DNA of 64,000 nucleotides from Trichomonas vaginalis G3 (GCF_026262505.1 NC_067207.1:23528082-23592081); one strand, 5' to 3'; shown: positions 9,754-18,110, counted from the first letter of the stretch. Translations and numbers: made by a program. The notes: generated by a model from the letters alone, not told the origin.

Positions 9754-10092
9754 TTATATTTTTGGTCCGGGAACAACTTTTCTCTCAATTGGAGCTGGGG
9801 CATACTCTTTGCGTAAACGGTTCAGACCTTCTTCGAACTCTTGGTCTCTCTTCGATTTGGATTGAGATTGGAATTGCTGGGGTGGAGCTTGCTGGAACAT
9901 CCAAGGGTTGGGGCAGTAAGGCATAGGCAGAGGAGGGTAGTTCGGGAAGCCTTGTGGTGGGTAGTAACCTTGAGGTGGAAATTGGTAGAAATTCGGAGGT
10001 ACTTGCTGGAACTGAGGTTGCTGAGGAGACTGTTGTGGTTCTTTAGGTTCCTCTGGTTCGGGAATGGACTCGGTTGGTGGAACGTCAGTCAT
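9754..10092 (-). CDS. Proline/glutamine-rich Maverick protein
   Basis: About 112 residues starting at MTDVPPTES (ATG at 10092). An acidic PEPEEPKEPQQ stretch is followed by a YPPQGFPNYPPLPM-type low-complexity region and a charged helix (DQEFEEGLNRLRKEYAP). The frame stays open upstream, but that part is a translated minisatellite, so the start is placed at the first ATG after it. Disordered proteins of this type serve as virion or scaffold proteins in some viruses; here the role is unknown. The last residues (VPGPKI) come from the shared repeat. Confidence 0.5.
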   Translation of the reverse strand: MTDVPPTESIPEPEEPKEPQQSPQQPQFQQVPPNFYQFPPQGYYPPQGFPNYPPLPMPYCPNPWMFQQAPPQQFQSQSKSKRDQEFEEGLNRLRKEYAPAPIERKVVPGPKI

Positions 10093-10107
10093 CTGTTTGT
10101 GTCCTGT

Positions 10108-10450
10108 CGGAAGGAAAAACTTTTCCTGTTGGAAGGAAAAACTTTTCCTGTTGGAAGGAAAAACTTTTCCTGTTGGAAGGAAAAACTTTTCCTGTTGGAA
10201 GGAAAAATTTTTTCTGAATTTCGACCAAAAAGTTCTCAATTTTCGAAAATTTGAATGGTTTACGGACGGACAACTGGAAGAGTTCTTCCTGTCGTCCGGA
10301 AAATTTTTTCCAGTTGTCGGGAAAATTTTTTCCAGTTGTCGGGAAAAACTTTTCCTGTTGGAAGGAAAAACTTTTCCTGTTGGAAGGAAAAATTTTTTCT
10401 GTCGGAAGGAAAAACTTTTTCTGTCGGAAGGAAAAACTTTTTCTGTCGGA
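10108..10450. repeat. ~22-bp self-complementary minisatellite
   Basis: Two arrays (about 10108-10205 and 10295-10450) of units like GGAAGGAAAAACTTTTCCTG. Each unit contains the imperfect palindrome GGAAAAACTTTTCC. Several long frames run through on both strands only because the unit lacks stops in several registers. Confidence 0.9.
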
Positions 10451-10824
10451 TGGAAGGACTCGGAATGCCAGAAGGATTTGACGAGGCAATTTACCTAATT
10501 TAAATTAACGACTGCGTAAAAGACTACTTGCGCAAGGTCATGAAGCCCAAGGTCAAGTTCACCACTATTTCTGGAAGGGCTGTCTTGAATCTCGAGACTT
10601 CGACCGGAATTCCAATTCAAATACCAGAAAACACTCCTTTCGACGACATAAAGGACGCCAAAAGAGAAGCTCTTGTTAAGTTCCTAAACAAACGTCCTTG
10701 GATAAAAATACCAAACAGAGAGAGTCCAATTCCACGAATTATACAAATTCTCAGAGCACTGTTCCACTTCTCGGGTCAACCATTCTACATAACCTCAGAA
10801 GGCGACATCCAACCAGTTCAGTAA
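10450..10824 (+). pseudogene. Unknown Maverick protein downstream of minisatellite (fossil)
   Basis: A coding stretch whose main frame (from about 10540) begins MKPKVKFTTISGRAVLN. It has a compact alpha/beta look: a strand-rich start, then KREALVKFLNKRPWIKIPN and a hydrophobic helix, ending SEGDIQPVQ. The family was not recognised. It lies between the minisatellite and a palindrome-bearing spacer (10860-10955). Confidence 0.45.
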
Positions 10825-10959
10825 ACCTTAACGTTTAACTTCACTTTTTTATGTTTTTTGTGAAAGTTTTAAAATAAATTGTTTTCGAGAGTTTTAGACC
10901 ATGTTAGAAAAGTGGTTAGAAAACGTGTTAGATCTAACATGCTACCCTAAAAGTATTTT

Positions 10960-11819
10960 TCAATACTTTTTCAGCACTTTTCCGTAGTTATATATGAAAG
11001 ACAATTCGAGATAAAAGTCATAGTACAATGGAATAATATGTTGCACACCATTTGTTGTGAACCAAACTTGAAAGTCAGAGAAACTGTTACTAGGTGGTTC
11101 GTAGAATTTAGAAGCAAAGTCATAAAAGTCCTTACCAATACATAGAAAACTATTGTTGCTTGAACTGAAACTTGCATGACACATAACATTTTGAGGGTCA
11201 AACACGTTTCTATAAACTGTCAAATCTGCTGGTGGAAGTATAAATTTAAATGGACCATTGGTGGTAATGGTTCGTTCTGGTTTAGTAACCGAAGAAATTG
11301 TGCCCAAGAACGTTTGTCTACTTTCCAAAATAAAAACTCTGTATCTCTTGGAGGGTTAATTTCAATCTTTTGAAATGAAACGGTGGAGTTCATCTTGTCA
11401 TATTCTAGTTTCAGATAGTATGTTCCATTTAGTAAAGAGTCGTATTTTTCTTGAAATTCCCAATAATATTTGTTCATTTGAGTTTGAAAGTCATTTAGAG
11501 TTTTCTCAAGACTTTCGTCTGAACGAACTGTAAAGATCCTCATTTCGTCAAATTTGTCTATAAGACCATCAGAACCTTTATACTGCCCATGAAAATATAC
11601 TGCGAACATAAATGCGTTAGTTCTATTTGAAAACAAAACTCTTCTAAATCCTATTGCCTTTGCATCTGAAGGACTTTGAAGCCAACGAATTGGATAGTCA
11701 AACCTGTATGTTCGGGATGAAATTTCTTCATCTGAAATAGTCCTACCAGCATTTGTATAGATATAGTCTAACGGTTTTGTATCTGCTACTTTTGTTCTTT
11801 GTTTTTCAACCTGAAGCAT
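10960..11819 (-). pseudogene. Maverick paired protein, copy A (fossil)
   Basis: This is a homologue of the intact protein at 15488-16336. Both begin with M-L-x-x-E-K ... R/S-x-V-A-x-T-K-P-L-D, share the segment R-Y/F-D-Y-P-x-R-W-L and AKAIGFRR, and end with GSFSDFQVWFTT-type and I-I-P-L-Y segments. It is broken. Its ATG at 11819 is preceded directly by the stop of a 34-residue gene. The function is unknown; two copies either side of the integrase and tail-fibre genes suggest a structural role (inference). Confidence 0.6.
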
Positions 11820-11924
11820 TTAATATATGTAAAAATATATTGTTTTAAAATGGTATGCCATTTCATATTTCTCATCTAACAAACAAGTTTCCCAACGGTC
11901 TTCTCCAACAAACTCAGCGTACAT
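11820..11924 (-). CDS. 34-residue small protein
   Basis: This short frame (MYAEFVGEDRWETCLLDEKY ...) ends exactly where the ATG of the next gene begins. That tight packing, typical of compact viral genomes, is the main evidence. An AT-rich spacer precedes the start. Nothing is known of its role. Confidence 0.45.
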   Translation of the reverse strand: MYAEFVGEDRWETCLLDEKYEMAYHFKTIYFYIY

Positions 11925-11956
11925 TTCAAATAAAATAAAAAAATATTTTTTTCTCT

Positions 11957-12541
11957 TTACTTTACATAACCGCCTGCTGCCATAAGTCTTTGACGCCAAC
12001 CCATACCAGCTAATGAAGGTTGACTTGGTTTAGTTTGGAAACTAAACTTTGGTTTTGGTTTATCTTCAGTTTTTGGTTTTTCTTCTTCTATCGGTTTTTC
12101 GTCACTTTTCGGTTCCTCTGACTTTACTTCACTTGCAGGAACAGTTGTGTCGTCAACATCTTCATAAATATCATATGCCATTTGTTTTTGTTTTCCTTTC
12201 AACTTTTTGTGTTTGTTGTAAAGTTTAGAATATTTCGACTCTAAGTCAATGAGATGTTCTATAATGAACTGTTGGTCAGTGAAGTAAACTTTTCCATCTG
12301 TTGTCTCGAAAGCTCCTTCAGACTTCAATATTTTATTTGTGAGAGTCTGTTTCTTTTTTGAGATACTAGCCGTTCCATTTTTATGAAAAGTGACTTTGTA
12401 GTTAGGGTTTGTATTTCCAGACCTGGCACTTTCTATTATTGAATTTTTCTCTTCATCTGTAAGTTCTTTGACAGGTTTTGACAATGGTTCTGAACTTTTT
12501 GTTTGTGGTGTCAAATCTACCGTTTCAACTTCTTCGGTCAT
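11957..12541 (-). CDS. 194-residue charged Maverick protein
   Basis: The frame looks whole. An acidic start (MTEEVETVDL) is followed by a small beta-like segment (YKVTFHKNGTASISKKK), a coiled helix (EHLIDLESKYSKLYNKHKKL), a disordered Glu/Lys/Pro stretch and a C-terminal tail ending in WRQRLMAAGGYVK. No family was recognised. Upstream is the leader TTTTTTACTGAGATGAA, also found before the gene at 12713, so the two probably share a promoter type. A scaffold or core role is possible but not shown. Confidence 0.6.
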   Translation of the reverse strand: MTEEVETVDLTPQTKSSEPLSKPVKELTDEEKNSIIESARSGNTNPNYKVTFHKNGTASISKKKQTLTNKILKSEGAFETTDGKVYFTDQQFIIEHLIDLESKYSKLYNKHKKLKGKQKQMAYDIYEDVDDTTVPASEVKSEEPKSDEKPIEEEKPKTEDKPKPKFSFQTKPSQPSLAGMGWRQRLMAAGGYVK

Positions 12542-12560
12542 TTCATCTCAGTAAAAAAAT

Positions 12561-12713
12561 TTAGTTTGGTTTGTTTTCAACTGGTTGTTTAGGTTTTTTA
12601 AGTCGGTCTAAAACTTCCTGAGGTATAGGAAGAACTTGACAAACACGTTGTGTAACTGCTGGAAGCCGACAAATCCATCTTGAACCCATTTGTCTCAATG
12701 CTGTATTGTTCAT
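12561..12713 (-). CDS. 50-residue small protein
   Basis: This frame (MNNTALRQMGSRWICRLPAV ... VENKPN) lies between two larger minus-strand genes with about 20-base spacers. The TTTACTGAGATGAA leader is just downstream, serving the next gene. It is basic and may be amphipathic. Too short to assign. Confidence 0.5.
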   Translation of the reverse strand: MNNTALRQMGSRWICRLPAVTQRVCQVLPIPQEVLDRLKKPKQPVENKPN

Positions 12714-12732
12714 TTCATCTCAGTAAAAAATT

Positions 12733-13134
12733 TTACATTCCCCACGTTTGAGGCGGTTGAGGTTGGTTATTGTTTACCCACTGTTGTGCATGGTTATATC
12801 CTCTGTTAAAGAATCTTTCACCTTGGTTCATATAGTGTCCTGCTTGGTTATAGTAGTCATTTGCTTTGTTATAATAGTTTCCTGCTTGTCTTCCTACATT
12901 GTCCATCCATCCTTGAACTTTTCCTCTTGTTTCAGGATTTGGAATAAGATTTGTTGCATCTCGTGCTACATCCCAACCTTTCTGTACAGTTTGTATAATA
13001 GGTTGTGCTTTCTCTTTAAGTATACCTAATGTACTCAAAATCTTCCTTCCAACTCCAAATACACCTCTGGCTATTGTTCCCACTGCGGGCAAAAATCTGG
13101 ATGCAACTCCTGCTAATGCGCCAAATAAACCCAT
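12733..13134 (-). CDS. Amphipathic glycine-start protein (133 aa), virion-like
   Basis: It begins MGLFGALAGVASRFLPAVG, a hydrophobic, glycine/alanine-rich amphipathic start. It continues with helical segments and an Asn/Tyr/Gln-rich C-terminal half with repeats of N-YYN-A type, ending PQPPQTWGM. Proteins of this shape (adenovirus pVI/pX-like, poxvirus and phage membrane-active proteins) help particles cross membranes. The comparison is by shape, not by alignment. The glycine at position 2 could be myristoylated. A short leader precedes the ATG and the frame looks whole. Confidence 0.55.
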   Translation of the reverse strand: MGLFGALAGVASRFLPAVGTIARGVFGVGRKILSTLGILKEKAQPIIQTVQKGWDVARDATNLIPNPETRGKVQGWMDNVGRQAGNYYNKANDYYNQAGHYMNQGERFFNRGYNHAQQWVNNNQPQPPQTWGM

Positions 13135-13203
13135 TTCTTATGGGTTAAAAAATGACGAATCAAACAAGGACCCTATGTTTCTAAAGCGACAAAGAAAGCA
13201 CTC

Positions 13204-14093
13204 ATGGTAAAAATCTTTAGTTCAACACCAAATGCTTGGTTTATGGATATCTTGGAAAACATTCCGAGGTATAGAGAAGATGGACCACCATACTGGCTAA
13301 TATTTGTCGGTCAAAACACAAGATACTGTGAAGCCATACCATTATGGTCCAAAAATATTTTAGATGTGAAAACTGCTTTGACAATATTCGTTGACAAATA
13401 CCATCCAACAAAACTGACATCTGACTGTGAAAGTTCTTTCAAATCAGATGATGTAAAAAACTATCTGCGTTCAAAAAATGTAAACCAATATTTCATTGTC
13501 GACCAAAACCATTCTGCTCTTGGTGTCATTGACGGTTGTATAAAAATGTTAAGAGACTTAAACCAACCACAAGGTGGTGAAGCAAATGAAATGTCATATG
13601 ACGACAAATATAGACACTTCTCCATGGCAAAGATGAGACAAGTTTTAAATATTTACAATAGCCGTAAACAAAAAGGTTTGGAAACCACTCCCCCGAAGAA
13701 ATGAAAAACAACCCTGACTTAGAGAAAGACTATATATTTAATAATTTAGTCAAAAGAGACAAACAAGAAAGAATGCCGGGCTTCAAACTTCAGAAAGGTG
13801 ACAAAGTAAAAATAGAAATACCTAAACGCGACCCATATGAAAATACTATTGACTATGACAACAATGGGAACCCGACAGGTACTCACATTCGTGTTCGTAA
13901 AAATAGAAGAAAGTATACAAGAGAATATTATGAAGTTTTAGGCAAACATGGCAAAATGTACACACTGCAAGCAGAAGATAAAACTACTATTGTCAGACTC
14001 GTTTCAAACTTGTCAAAGTTCAAGGTGGTATACTTTCAAAGACAGTTCCTAACAAATATAAGACAACTCCTGACGAATATGCAAAGAAGTTGA
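13204..14093 (+). pseudogene. Retroviral-type (rve) integrase, Maverick (fossil)
   Basis: The first part has the rve core pattern: NAWFMDI, then YCEAIPLWSKN, then KLTSDCESSF, then a helix of the IDGCIKMLRDL type. The second part carries a C-terminal chromo/SH3-like segment beginning FKLQKGDKVKIEIPK. The integrase inserts Maverick DNA and joins 5-6-bp staggered targets. The same order of core then GDKV segment occurs in Maverick 2. It is broken. Confidence 0.75.
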
Positions 14094-14131
14094 AAATGAC
14101 GACTAAGCATTTCTATACCATGCGTAAACTG

Positions 14132-15469
14132 TCATGTAAGGTGGCATGTAGTCTTTACTTTGTCCCGTTGTTTGCGTATATCCGAAACGCGATGTGTATG
14201 GTTTCCTCCTCCCTCAGTGTTACTCCAGTAACAATTTATAGCAAACTTAACGTTGTCTTTAACATCATATCCTTTACCTTTTGTCATTGCTGACCAATCC
14301 CAATATCTATGCTTATGCCAACCTGCTTGAGATGTACTTAAATCTATGTAGTGACTGTGCGCAGGTAAATTTTCACCTGAAATCGTTTTACTTCCACCTG
14401 TTTCCTTTGAAGAGTTTGCACAATACAAAAACCTGTCGACTATTTGAGTCCAAGTTCCAAAACCCAGAACTGTTGCTGGATTTGTTGAATTCATTGACGT
14501 ATAAATAGAGCCTATAGGATACAATGTTTGAAGTATTTCTGTCTTTAATGTTTGAAGCTCTGTTTTGTCTGCTTTCTTATCTAACATTGTTGGTAGTTCA
14601 TATGCTTCAAAGTTTCTGGCATGATCTTCGATATTCCTGCAACTGCTATCTAAATTGTTAAGAGTATCTTTTACGCTTGTACTCGGATTCTCTAAAGGTG
14701 CACTTGAACCAAGGTCAAAGTTCAGTATTATGTCGTCTGCTCTAACAGTTGTAAAACTTGTATGTGTATGGTTCTTGTCAGCTTTAAGGTCTAAACATCC
14801 TGAAACCCATCCTGTATCAGCTTTAGTTTTTAAAATCTTTGTTGTCCGTTCATGGTACCATTCAACCATTTCTTTAATTTCTTCATCTTTTTCATCAACG
14901 TAAACCAAATTTGCCTTCTTATTTAAATCACTAGCCACACATGCTAACTCATCGTTAACATATGTTTTATCTGCTTTCTTTTCAAGGCTAACGTTTAAGT
15001 TTGTAATATCAGATATAGTATGTGTATGAGTCTTTTTAGAATATTCTTTGTCAGCTCTTGTCACTTCACTTGACATTTTATTGTCAACATATGTTTTGTC
15101 TGCTAGTTCAGGATGAGTATGTTCTTTTGTTGCATATGTTGCATCTGCTCTGTCATGTTCTTCTTGAACTTTTTCAATGACATATTCTTTGTCAGCTTTG
15201 TTGTCAACATCTGCTTTCAAAAGAAGTTCATTTATAGGTTTCTCGTTTAAAGTTCCTTTTGTTGGATTTATACAGACAGTATGGTTCTTCTTGTCTTGAA
15301 ATAGAAACTCATCTGTCATTGGGTTTAATGTCAGTTTTAAGTTTCCTTCTTTCAATGACTCAGATATCTTAGAATAGTTTGAAAAGTTTGTTGTGTTCTT
15401 ATTTAGAGCTTGTATAATGAGTTGTCGGTTGTGTTGTATTTCTCTTATGGAAGCAATATCTTTCGACAT
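14132..15469 (-). CDS. Phage-tail-fibre / collar-domain-like protein of Maverick 1
   Basis: A long fibrous protein of 445 residues that looks whole. The shaft holds repeated KADKTYVD/N-type heptad-like blocks and several H-T-H pairs, as in trimeric phage short tail fibres that bind metal through HxH. Near the C-terminus is a tail-collar-like segment: LYPIGSIYTSMNSTNPATV, FGTWTQIVDRFLY, GGSKTISGENLPAHSH. Such fibres recognise host surfaces. Its shaft and collar part is closely matched in Maverick 2 (49673-50719), while the N-terminal regions differ. The start ATG at 15469 lies 18 bases from the divergent gene at 15488. Confidence 0.8.
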   Translation of the reverse strand: MSKDIASIREIQHNRQLIIQALNKNTTNFSNYSKISESLKEGNLKLTLNPMTDEFLFQDKKNHTVCINPTKGTLNEKPINELLLKADVDNKADKEYVIEKVQEEHDRADATYATKEHTHPELADKTYVDNKMSSEVTRADKEYSKKTHTHTISDITNLNVSLEKKADKTYVNDELACVASDLNKKANLVYVDEKDEEIKEMVEWYHERTTKILKTKADTGWVSGCLDLKADKNHTHTSFTTVRADDIILNFDLGSSAPLENPSTSVKDTLNNLDSSCRNIEDHARNFEAYELPTMLDKKADKTELQTLKTEILQTLYPIGSIYTSMNSTNPATVLGFGTWTQIVDRFLYCANSSKETGGSKTISGENLPAHSHYIDLSTSQAGWHKHRYWDWSAMTKGKGYDVKDNVKFAINCYWSNTEGGGNHTHRVSDIRKQRDKVKTTCHLT

Positions 15470-15487
15470 TTTTATTCTAGATAAAAT

Positions 15488-16336
15488 ATGCTTTCAATAG
15501 AAAAAGAAAATTCAAGAGTTGCTACAACTAAACCATTAGATGAACTTTTTACTAATGTCGGTCAAAAGTTTGAGACAGAGACCGTAAAGCATGAAGGCTA
15601 TCGTTTTGACTACCCATTAAGATGGTTAAGAGACCCATCTGTCACAAAAGCTATTGGCTTTCGTAGAATGAAGTTCATTTCAGAAGCCATACATGGTTTC
15701 CCATTTACGGTCGGTTTTGAAGTTCGATACTATAACAAAGAAAAACGTACGTATGAGAAATTTGAACAGGGAAAACTTTTACAAGTTAGTTTGCTTGTAA
15801 ACTTAGAAACAACTCTTCAAGCTTTTCAAGAAAAAATAAACGATATCTATATCGAATATGCAAACCAGTATAACATTGACGAGGGAGAGTACCATCTCGA
15901 TATTATTTATGACAGGAAAAATGCAACTGTTAAAATCAATAAAATAGAAGACCTTGGAGAAAACGTTTATATTTCTACAAAATATAACAACTTGGCATGG
16001 TATAGATTTATGAGGATGTTAAATCAGCCTGCAGAATATCCAGTACACCCGGACTTTTATGAAGTCGAAAACCCTAATGGAACATATGAAAATGTTTTCG
16101 ACCCAGATGCTATTATCGTTCATGCTTCATTTTCTGGTGCACAAAACTCTTTCTTATGTCTGATGAATGATTTTTACGAAAAACCTACAAAGTTATATGA
16201 ACCGCCGAGTGGAAGTATTTCAGACTTTCAAGTATGGTTTACTACAGATGGAAGAAAAAGAATAATTCCATTATACCATGCGTTTTACTTAGAACTTAGT
16301 TTCATATACAACTACTATCGAACGGTAAAAATATAA
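15488..16336 (+). CDS. Maverick paired protein, copy B (282 aa)
   Basis: An intact-looking homologue of 10960-11819, starting MLSIEKENSRVATTKPLDEL. Conserved features are FDYPLRWLRDP, KAIGFRRMKF, a WYRFMRMLNQP segment, FDPDAIIVHASFSG and a C-terminal IIPLYHAFYLELSFIYNY. It looks beta-rich. The family was not recognised. It is divergently transcribed from the tail-fibre gene, sharing an 18-base spacer with a TTTTTATTCTAGATAAAAT leader, so co-expression with the fibre is likely (inference). A minor virion protein is the best guess. Confidence 0.6.
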   Translation: MLSIEKENSRVATTKPLDELFTNVGQKFETETVKHEGYRFDYPLRWLRDPSVTKAIGFRRMKFISEAIHGFPFTVGFEVRYYNKEKRTYEKFEQGKLLQVSLLVNLETTLQAFQEKINDIYIEYANQYNIDEGEYHLDIIYDRKNATVKINKIEDLGENVYISTKYNNLAWYRFMRMLNQPAEYPVHPDFYEVENPNGTYENVFDPDAIIVHASFSGAQNSFLCLMNDFYEKPTKLYEPPSGSISDFQVWFTTDGRKRIIPLYHAFYLELSFIYNYYRTVKI

Positions 16337-16340
16337 TTTT

Positions 16341-16583
16341 TTAATACGGTTGAGGTGTTGGATTTGGTTGCCAACTAGACTGTGGTGCAGGTTCAGGCTG
16401 TTGTATAACAGGAGCTTGTTCTTCTGGTTCAGGGTCTTTAGGTATAATACCAACGAACTGACCTACTCTTTTACCAATATTTTTGACTCCGTTCCAAATT
16501 CCTCTTCCTACGGTTTTTATTCCATTCCATATACCTCTTCCAACTCTTCTGAAGAAGTTTCCAATACTACTGAAGAAACCCAT
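16341..16583 (-). CDS. Amphipathic glycine-start peptide (80 aa)
   Basis: It begins MGFFSSIGNFFRRVGRGIW, then repeats a GRGIWNGIK / GRGIWNGVK unit and ends in a Pro/Gln-rich tail. The N-terminus fits a myristoylation signal (Gly2, Ser6) and the helix is cationic and amphipathic, as in membrane-lytic viral peptides. It shares its shape with 12733-13134 and with two peptides of Maverick 2 (56156-56371 and 56390-56626). Confidence 0.6.
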   Translation of the reverse strand: MGFFSSIGNFFRRVGRGIWNGIKTVGRGIWNGVKNIGKRVGQFVGIIPKDPEPEEQAPVIQQPEPAPQSSWQPNPTPQPY

Positions 16584-16601
16584 TTTACTATATGTAAAAA
16601 T

Positions 16602-16964
16602 CTAATGTCCACCTAGTCTTTTACGTTTCCTGTTGAGTTCCATAGCATTCTTTAACTGGAGCTCATACATTCTGTTTCTCCTCTGGTAGAAAACATATTC
16701 TGGGTCAACTCCTGTGTTCGCGTCATCTGCATAAAGTTGTTTATATCCCACTTCAGGGTTTGTATAAAACTCTTTCCATCTCATATTTGCATACCATGGT
16801 GGCAAACCTAACGCAGCGTCATTTGACATGGCAGTTTGCATTTGTACATCTGTTGGCACTTGACCATAGTTTGCCATTGCAGTTTGTATTCTAACTTCAT
16901 TTGGAATATTCTCTGGGTTTGGTTGTCCAGGTTGCTGTGCATTCGCTAAGTTCTGTGCGTCCAT
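16602..16964 (-). CDS. 120-residue Maverick protein, unknown
   Basis: The frame looks whole. An Asn/Gln/Pro-rich start (MDAQNLANAQQPGQPNPENI) carries two near-repeats VRIQTAMANYGQVPT / VQMQTAMSNDAALG, followed by a tyrosine-rich central part and a basic C-terminus KRKRLGGH. The Gly-Gly-containing end could be a protease-processing type tail, but that is speculative. It is tightly packed with its neighbours. Confidence 0.5.
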   Translation of the reverse strand: MDAQNLANAQQPGQPNPENIPNEVRIQTAMANYGQVPTDVQMQTAMSNDAALGLPPWYANMRWKEFYTNPEVGYKQLYADDANTGVDPEYVFYQRRNRMYELQLKNAMELNRKRKRLGGH

Positions 16965-16987
16965 TTAATATTAGATAAAAATATCTC

Positions 16988-17119
16988 TTACGAGTACATA
17001 TGCTGAACATTTGCAGGCATTGGTTCATCTTCATATTCTCTGTACTTTTCTGCCACGTCAAATAAATAAATGACACAATGGAAAAAACCTAAAACTAACA
17101 ATCCGATTTCAAACCACAT
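16988..17119 (-). CDS. 43-residue single-span membrane protein
   Basis: The frame MWFEIGLLVLGFFHCVIYLF ... EDEPMPANVQHMYS overlaps the last 25 bases of the methyltransferase gene in another frame. One hydrophobic span (about residues 3-20) is followed by an acidic tail. Overlap and spacing are like those of a compact viral operon. Role unknown; a small viroporin-like or membrane anchor protein is possible. Confidence 0.5.
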   Translation of the reverse strand: MWFEIGLLVLGFFHCVIYLFDVAEKYREYEDEPMPANVQHMYS

Positions 17120-17922
17120 TTACTTACTAGTAAAATTTCTTTGTTATGACACTTTCTCCGGTTTATAGGACCTCTCTCATATTCTATCTTGTCATATCTA
17201 AACTCATAGTCATGTATGTCCTCTAACCATCTCATAACGGTTTCCAAACCACTTTTATCGGATGTAAAGTAAAAGCATGGATGGTTATGTAAAACGTCTA
17301 AAGTTTCTAAAGAGTCTCTCAAAGTCCAGTCTACTTGGTATTGAAAATCCCATGTGTTAAAGAACGGCGGGTCCACTATAAAGAAAACATTTTCCTTGTC
17401 TTTATATTTTTCATACAACTCTGTCCAATGACATCTCACAAACTCTATACCCTCAATATATTTTTCTATGTCCTCTTTGAAAACATTTGTATAGTTAAGA
17501 TATAAAACATTTGACATAAGTGTTTCAATGTCATGAACTCTTATAGAACCACTATATAATAGTCTAGCAGATATACTATCCCAGTCTATATATTCTGCTT
17601 TTTTCAAAACCTCTCTCACAATATTTTTCTTATCTAATGGTATACGTTCCATCTTACCTATAGGTATCTTTTCTTTTAACTCTTTCAATATATTGTTTGT
17701 GTCTGGAATATGTTTGAGACGGTTCATATAGTTGTCGAAGTCATTGCATATAATCTTTGAGTCAGGAAATACGGTATGACATAAATGGGATATATAGAAA
17801 CTTCCACCGAACAAATCTACAAATGTTAGACCATTCGGTAGTTTCTTAAGTTCTCTCAATATAATATCTTTACATCTACTCTTATTTCCAAAGAACGGTA
17901 ACGGTGGTTTTGTAAAATTCAT
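17095..17922 (-). CDS. Dam/D12-class adenine-N6 DNA methyltransferase
   Basis: This 275-residue protein transfers a methyl group from S-adenosylmethionine to N6 of adenine in DNA. Motifs of the D12 class: PFFGNKSR (residues 9-16), motif I FVDLFGGS (34-41) and catalytic DPPF (184-187). A C-terminal KEILLVSK strand fits the fold. Its length is normal for the class and the frame looks whole. It is the outermost gene at the right end of Maverick 1. Trichomonads are known to carry adenine methylation and Maverick-related methyltransferases. The target sequence cannot be read from the gene. Confidence 0.85.
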   Translation of the reverse strand: MNFTKPPLPFFGNKSRCKDIILRELKKLPNGLTFVDLFGGSFYISHLCHTVFPDSKIICNDFDNYMNRLKHIPDTNNILKELKEKIPIGKMERIPLDKKNIVREVLKKAEYIDWDSISARLLYSGSIRVHDIETLMSNVLYLNYTNVFKEDIEKYIEGIEFVRCHWTELYEKYKDKENVFFIVDPPFFNTWDFQYQVDWTLRDSLETLDVLHNHPCFYFTSDKSGLETVMRWLEDIHDYEFRYDKIEYERGPINRRKCHNKEILLVSKCGLKSDC

Positions 17923-18044
17923 TTATATATAATAATAAAAATGTTTTTACCTGAAAAGTGACAGAAAAGTGACAAAGCATGAAAACATATATAATTTGTG
18001 AAAAGCTCCTGGAAGACCCGTATATAAGAACTTCATTTATACTA

Positions 18045-18110
18045 AACATCTTCAGGGCTAGAAGGGGCGCAGCCCCTGGAAGCCCCACTACCTTTTTTTT
18101 TTTTTTTTTT
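18045..18110. repeat. Right terminal segment of Maverick 1 and adjacent poly-T
   Basis: It includes the hairpin AGGGGCGCAGCCCCT (18062-18076 region) and ends CCCCACTACCT at 18093. Read inward this is AGGTAGTGGGG, like the AGTAGTAGG of Maverick 2. A run of T follows outside. The partner left terminus is not in the window. Confidence 0.6.

Larger units (their letters stand above)
683..18093. mobile_element. Maverick/Polinton-type element 1 (left end missing, broken)
   Basis: This virus-like DNA element is at least 17.4 kb. Visible parts in order: a VSCCG-motif protein, a possible minor capsid protein, SF3 helicase, packaging ATPase, KilA-N proteins among repeats, Pro/Gln-rich and small proteins, amphipathic peptides, integrase, a tail-fibre-like protein and a Dam-type methyltransferase. 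The right end (about 18045-18093) reads inward as AGGTAGTGGGGC, comparable to the AGTAGTAGGA start of Maverick 2. The left end and perhaps the capsid and polymerase genes fall in the gap. It has about ten breaks. Many frames from 11 kb onward look whole, so it is probably fairly young. Confidence 0.85.

Noticed and set aside
10064-10503. Several long overlapping frames on both strands
   Set aside because: They are translations of the 22-bp minisatellite with repeated FPVGRKNFS-type peptides.
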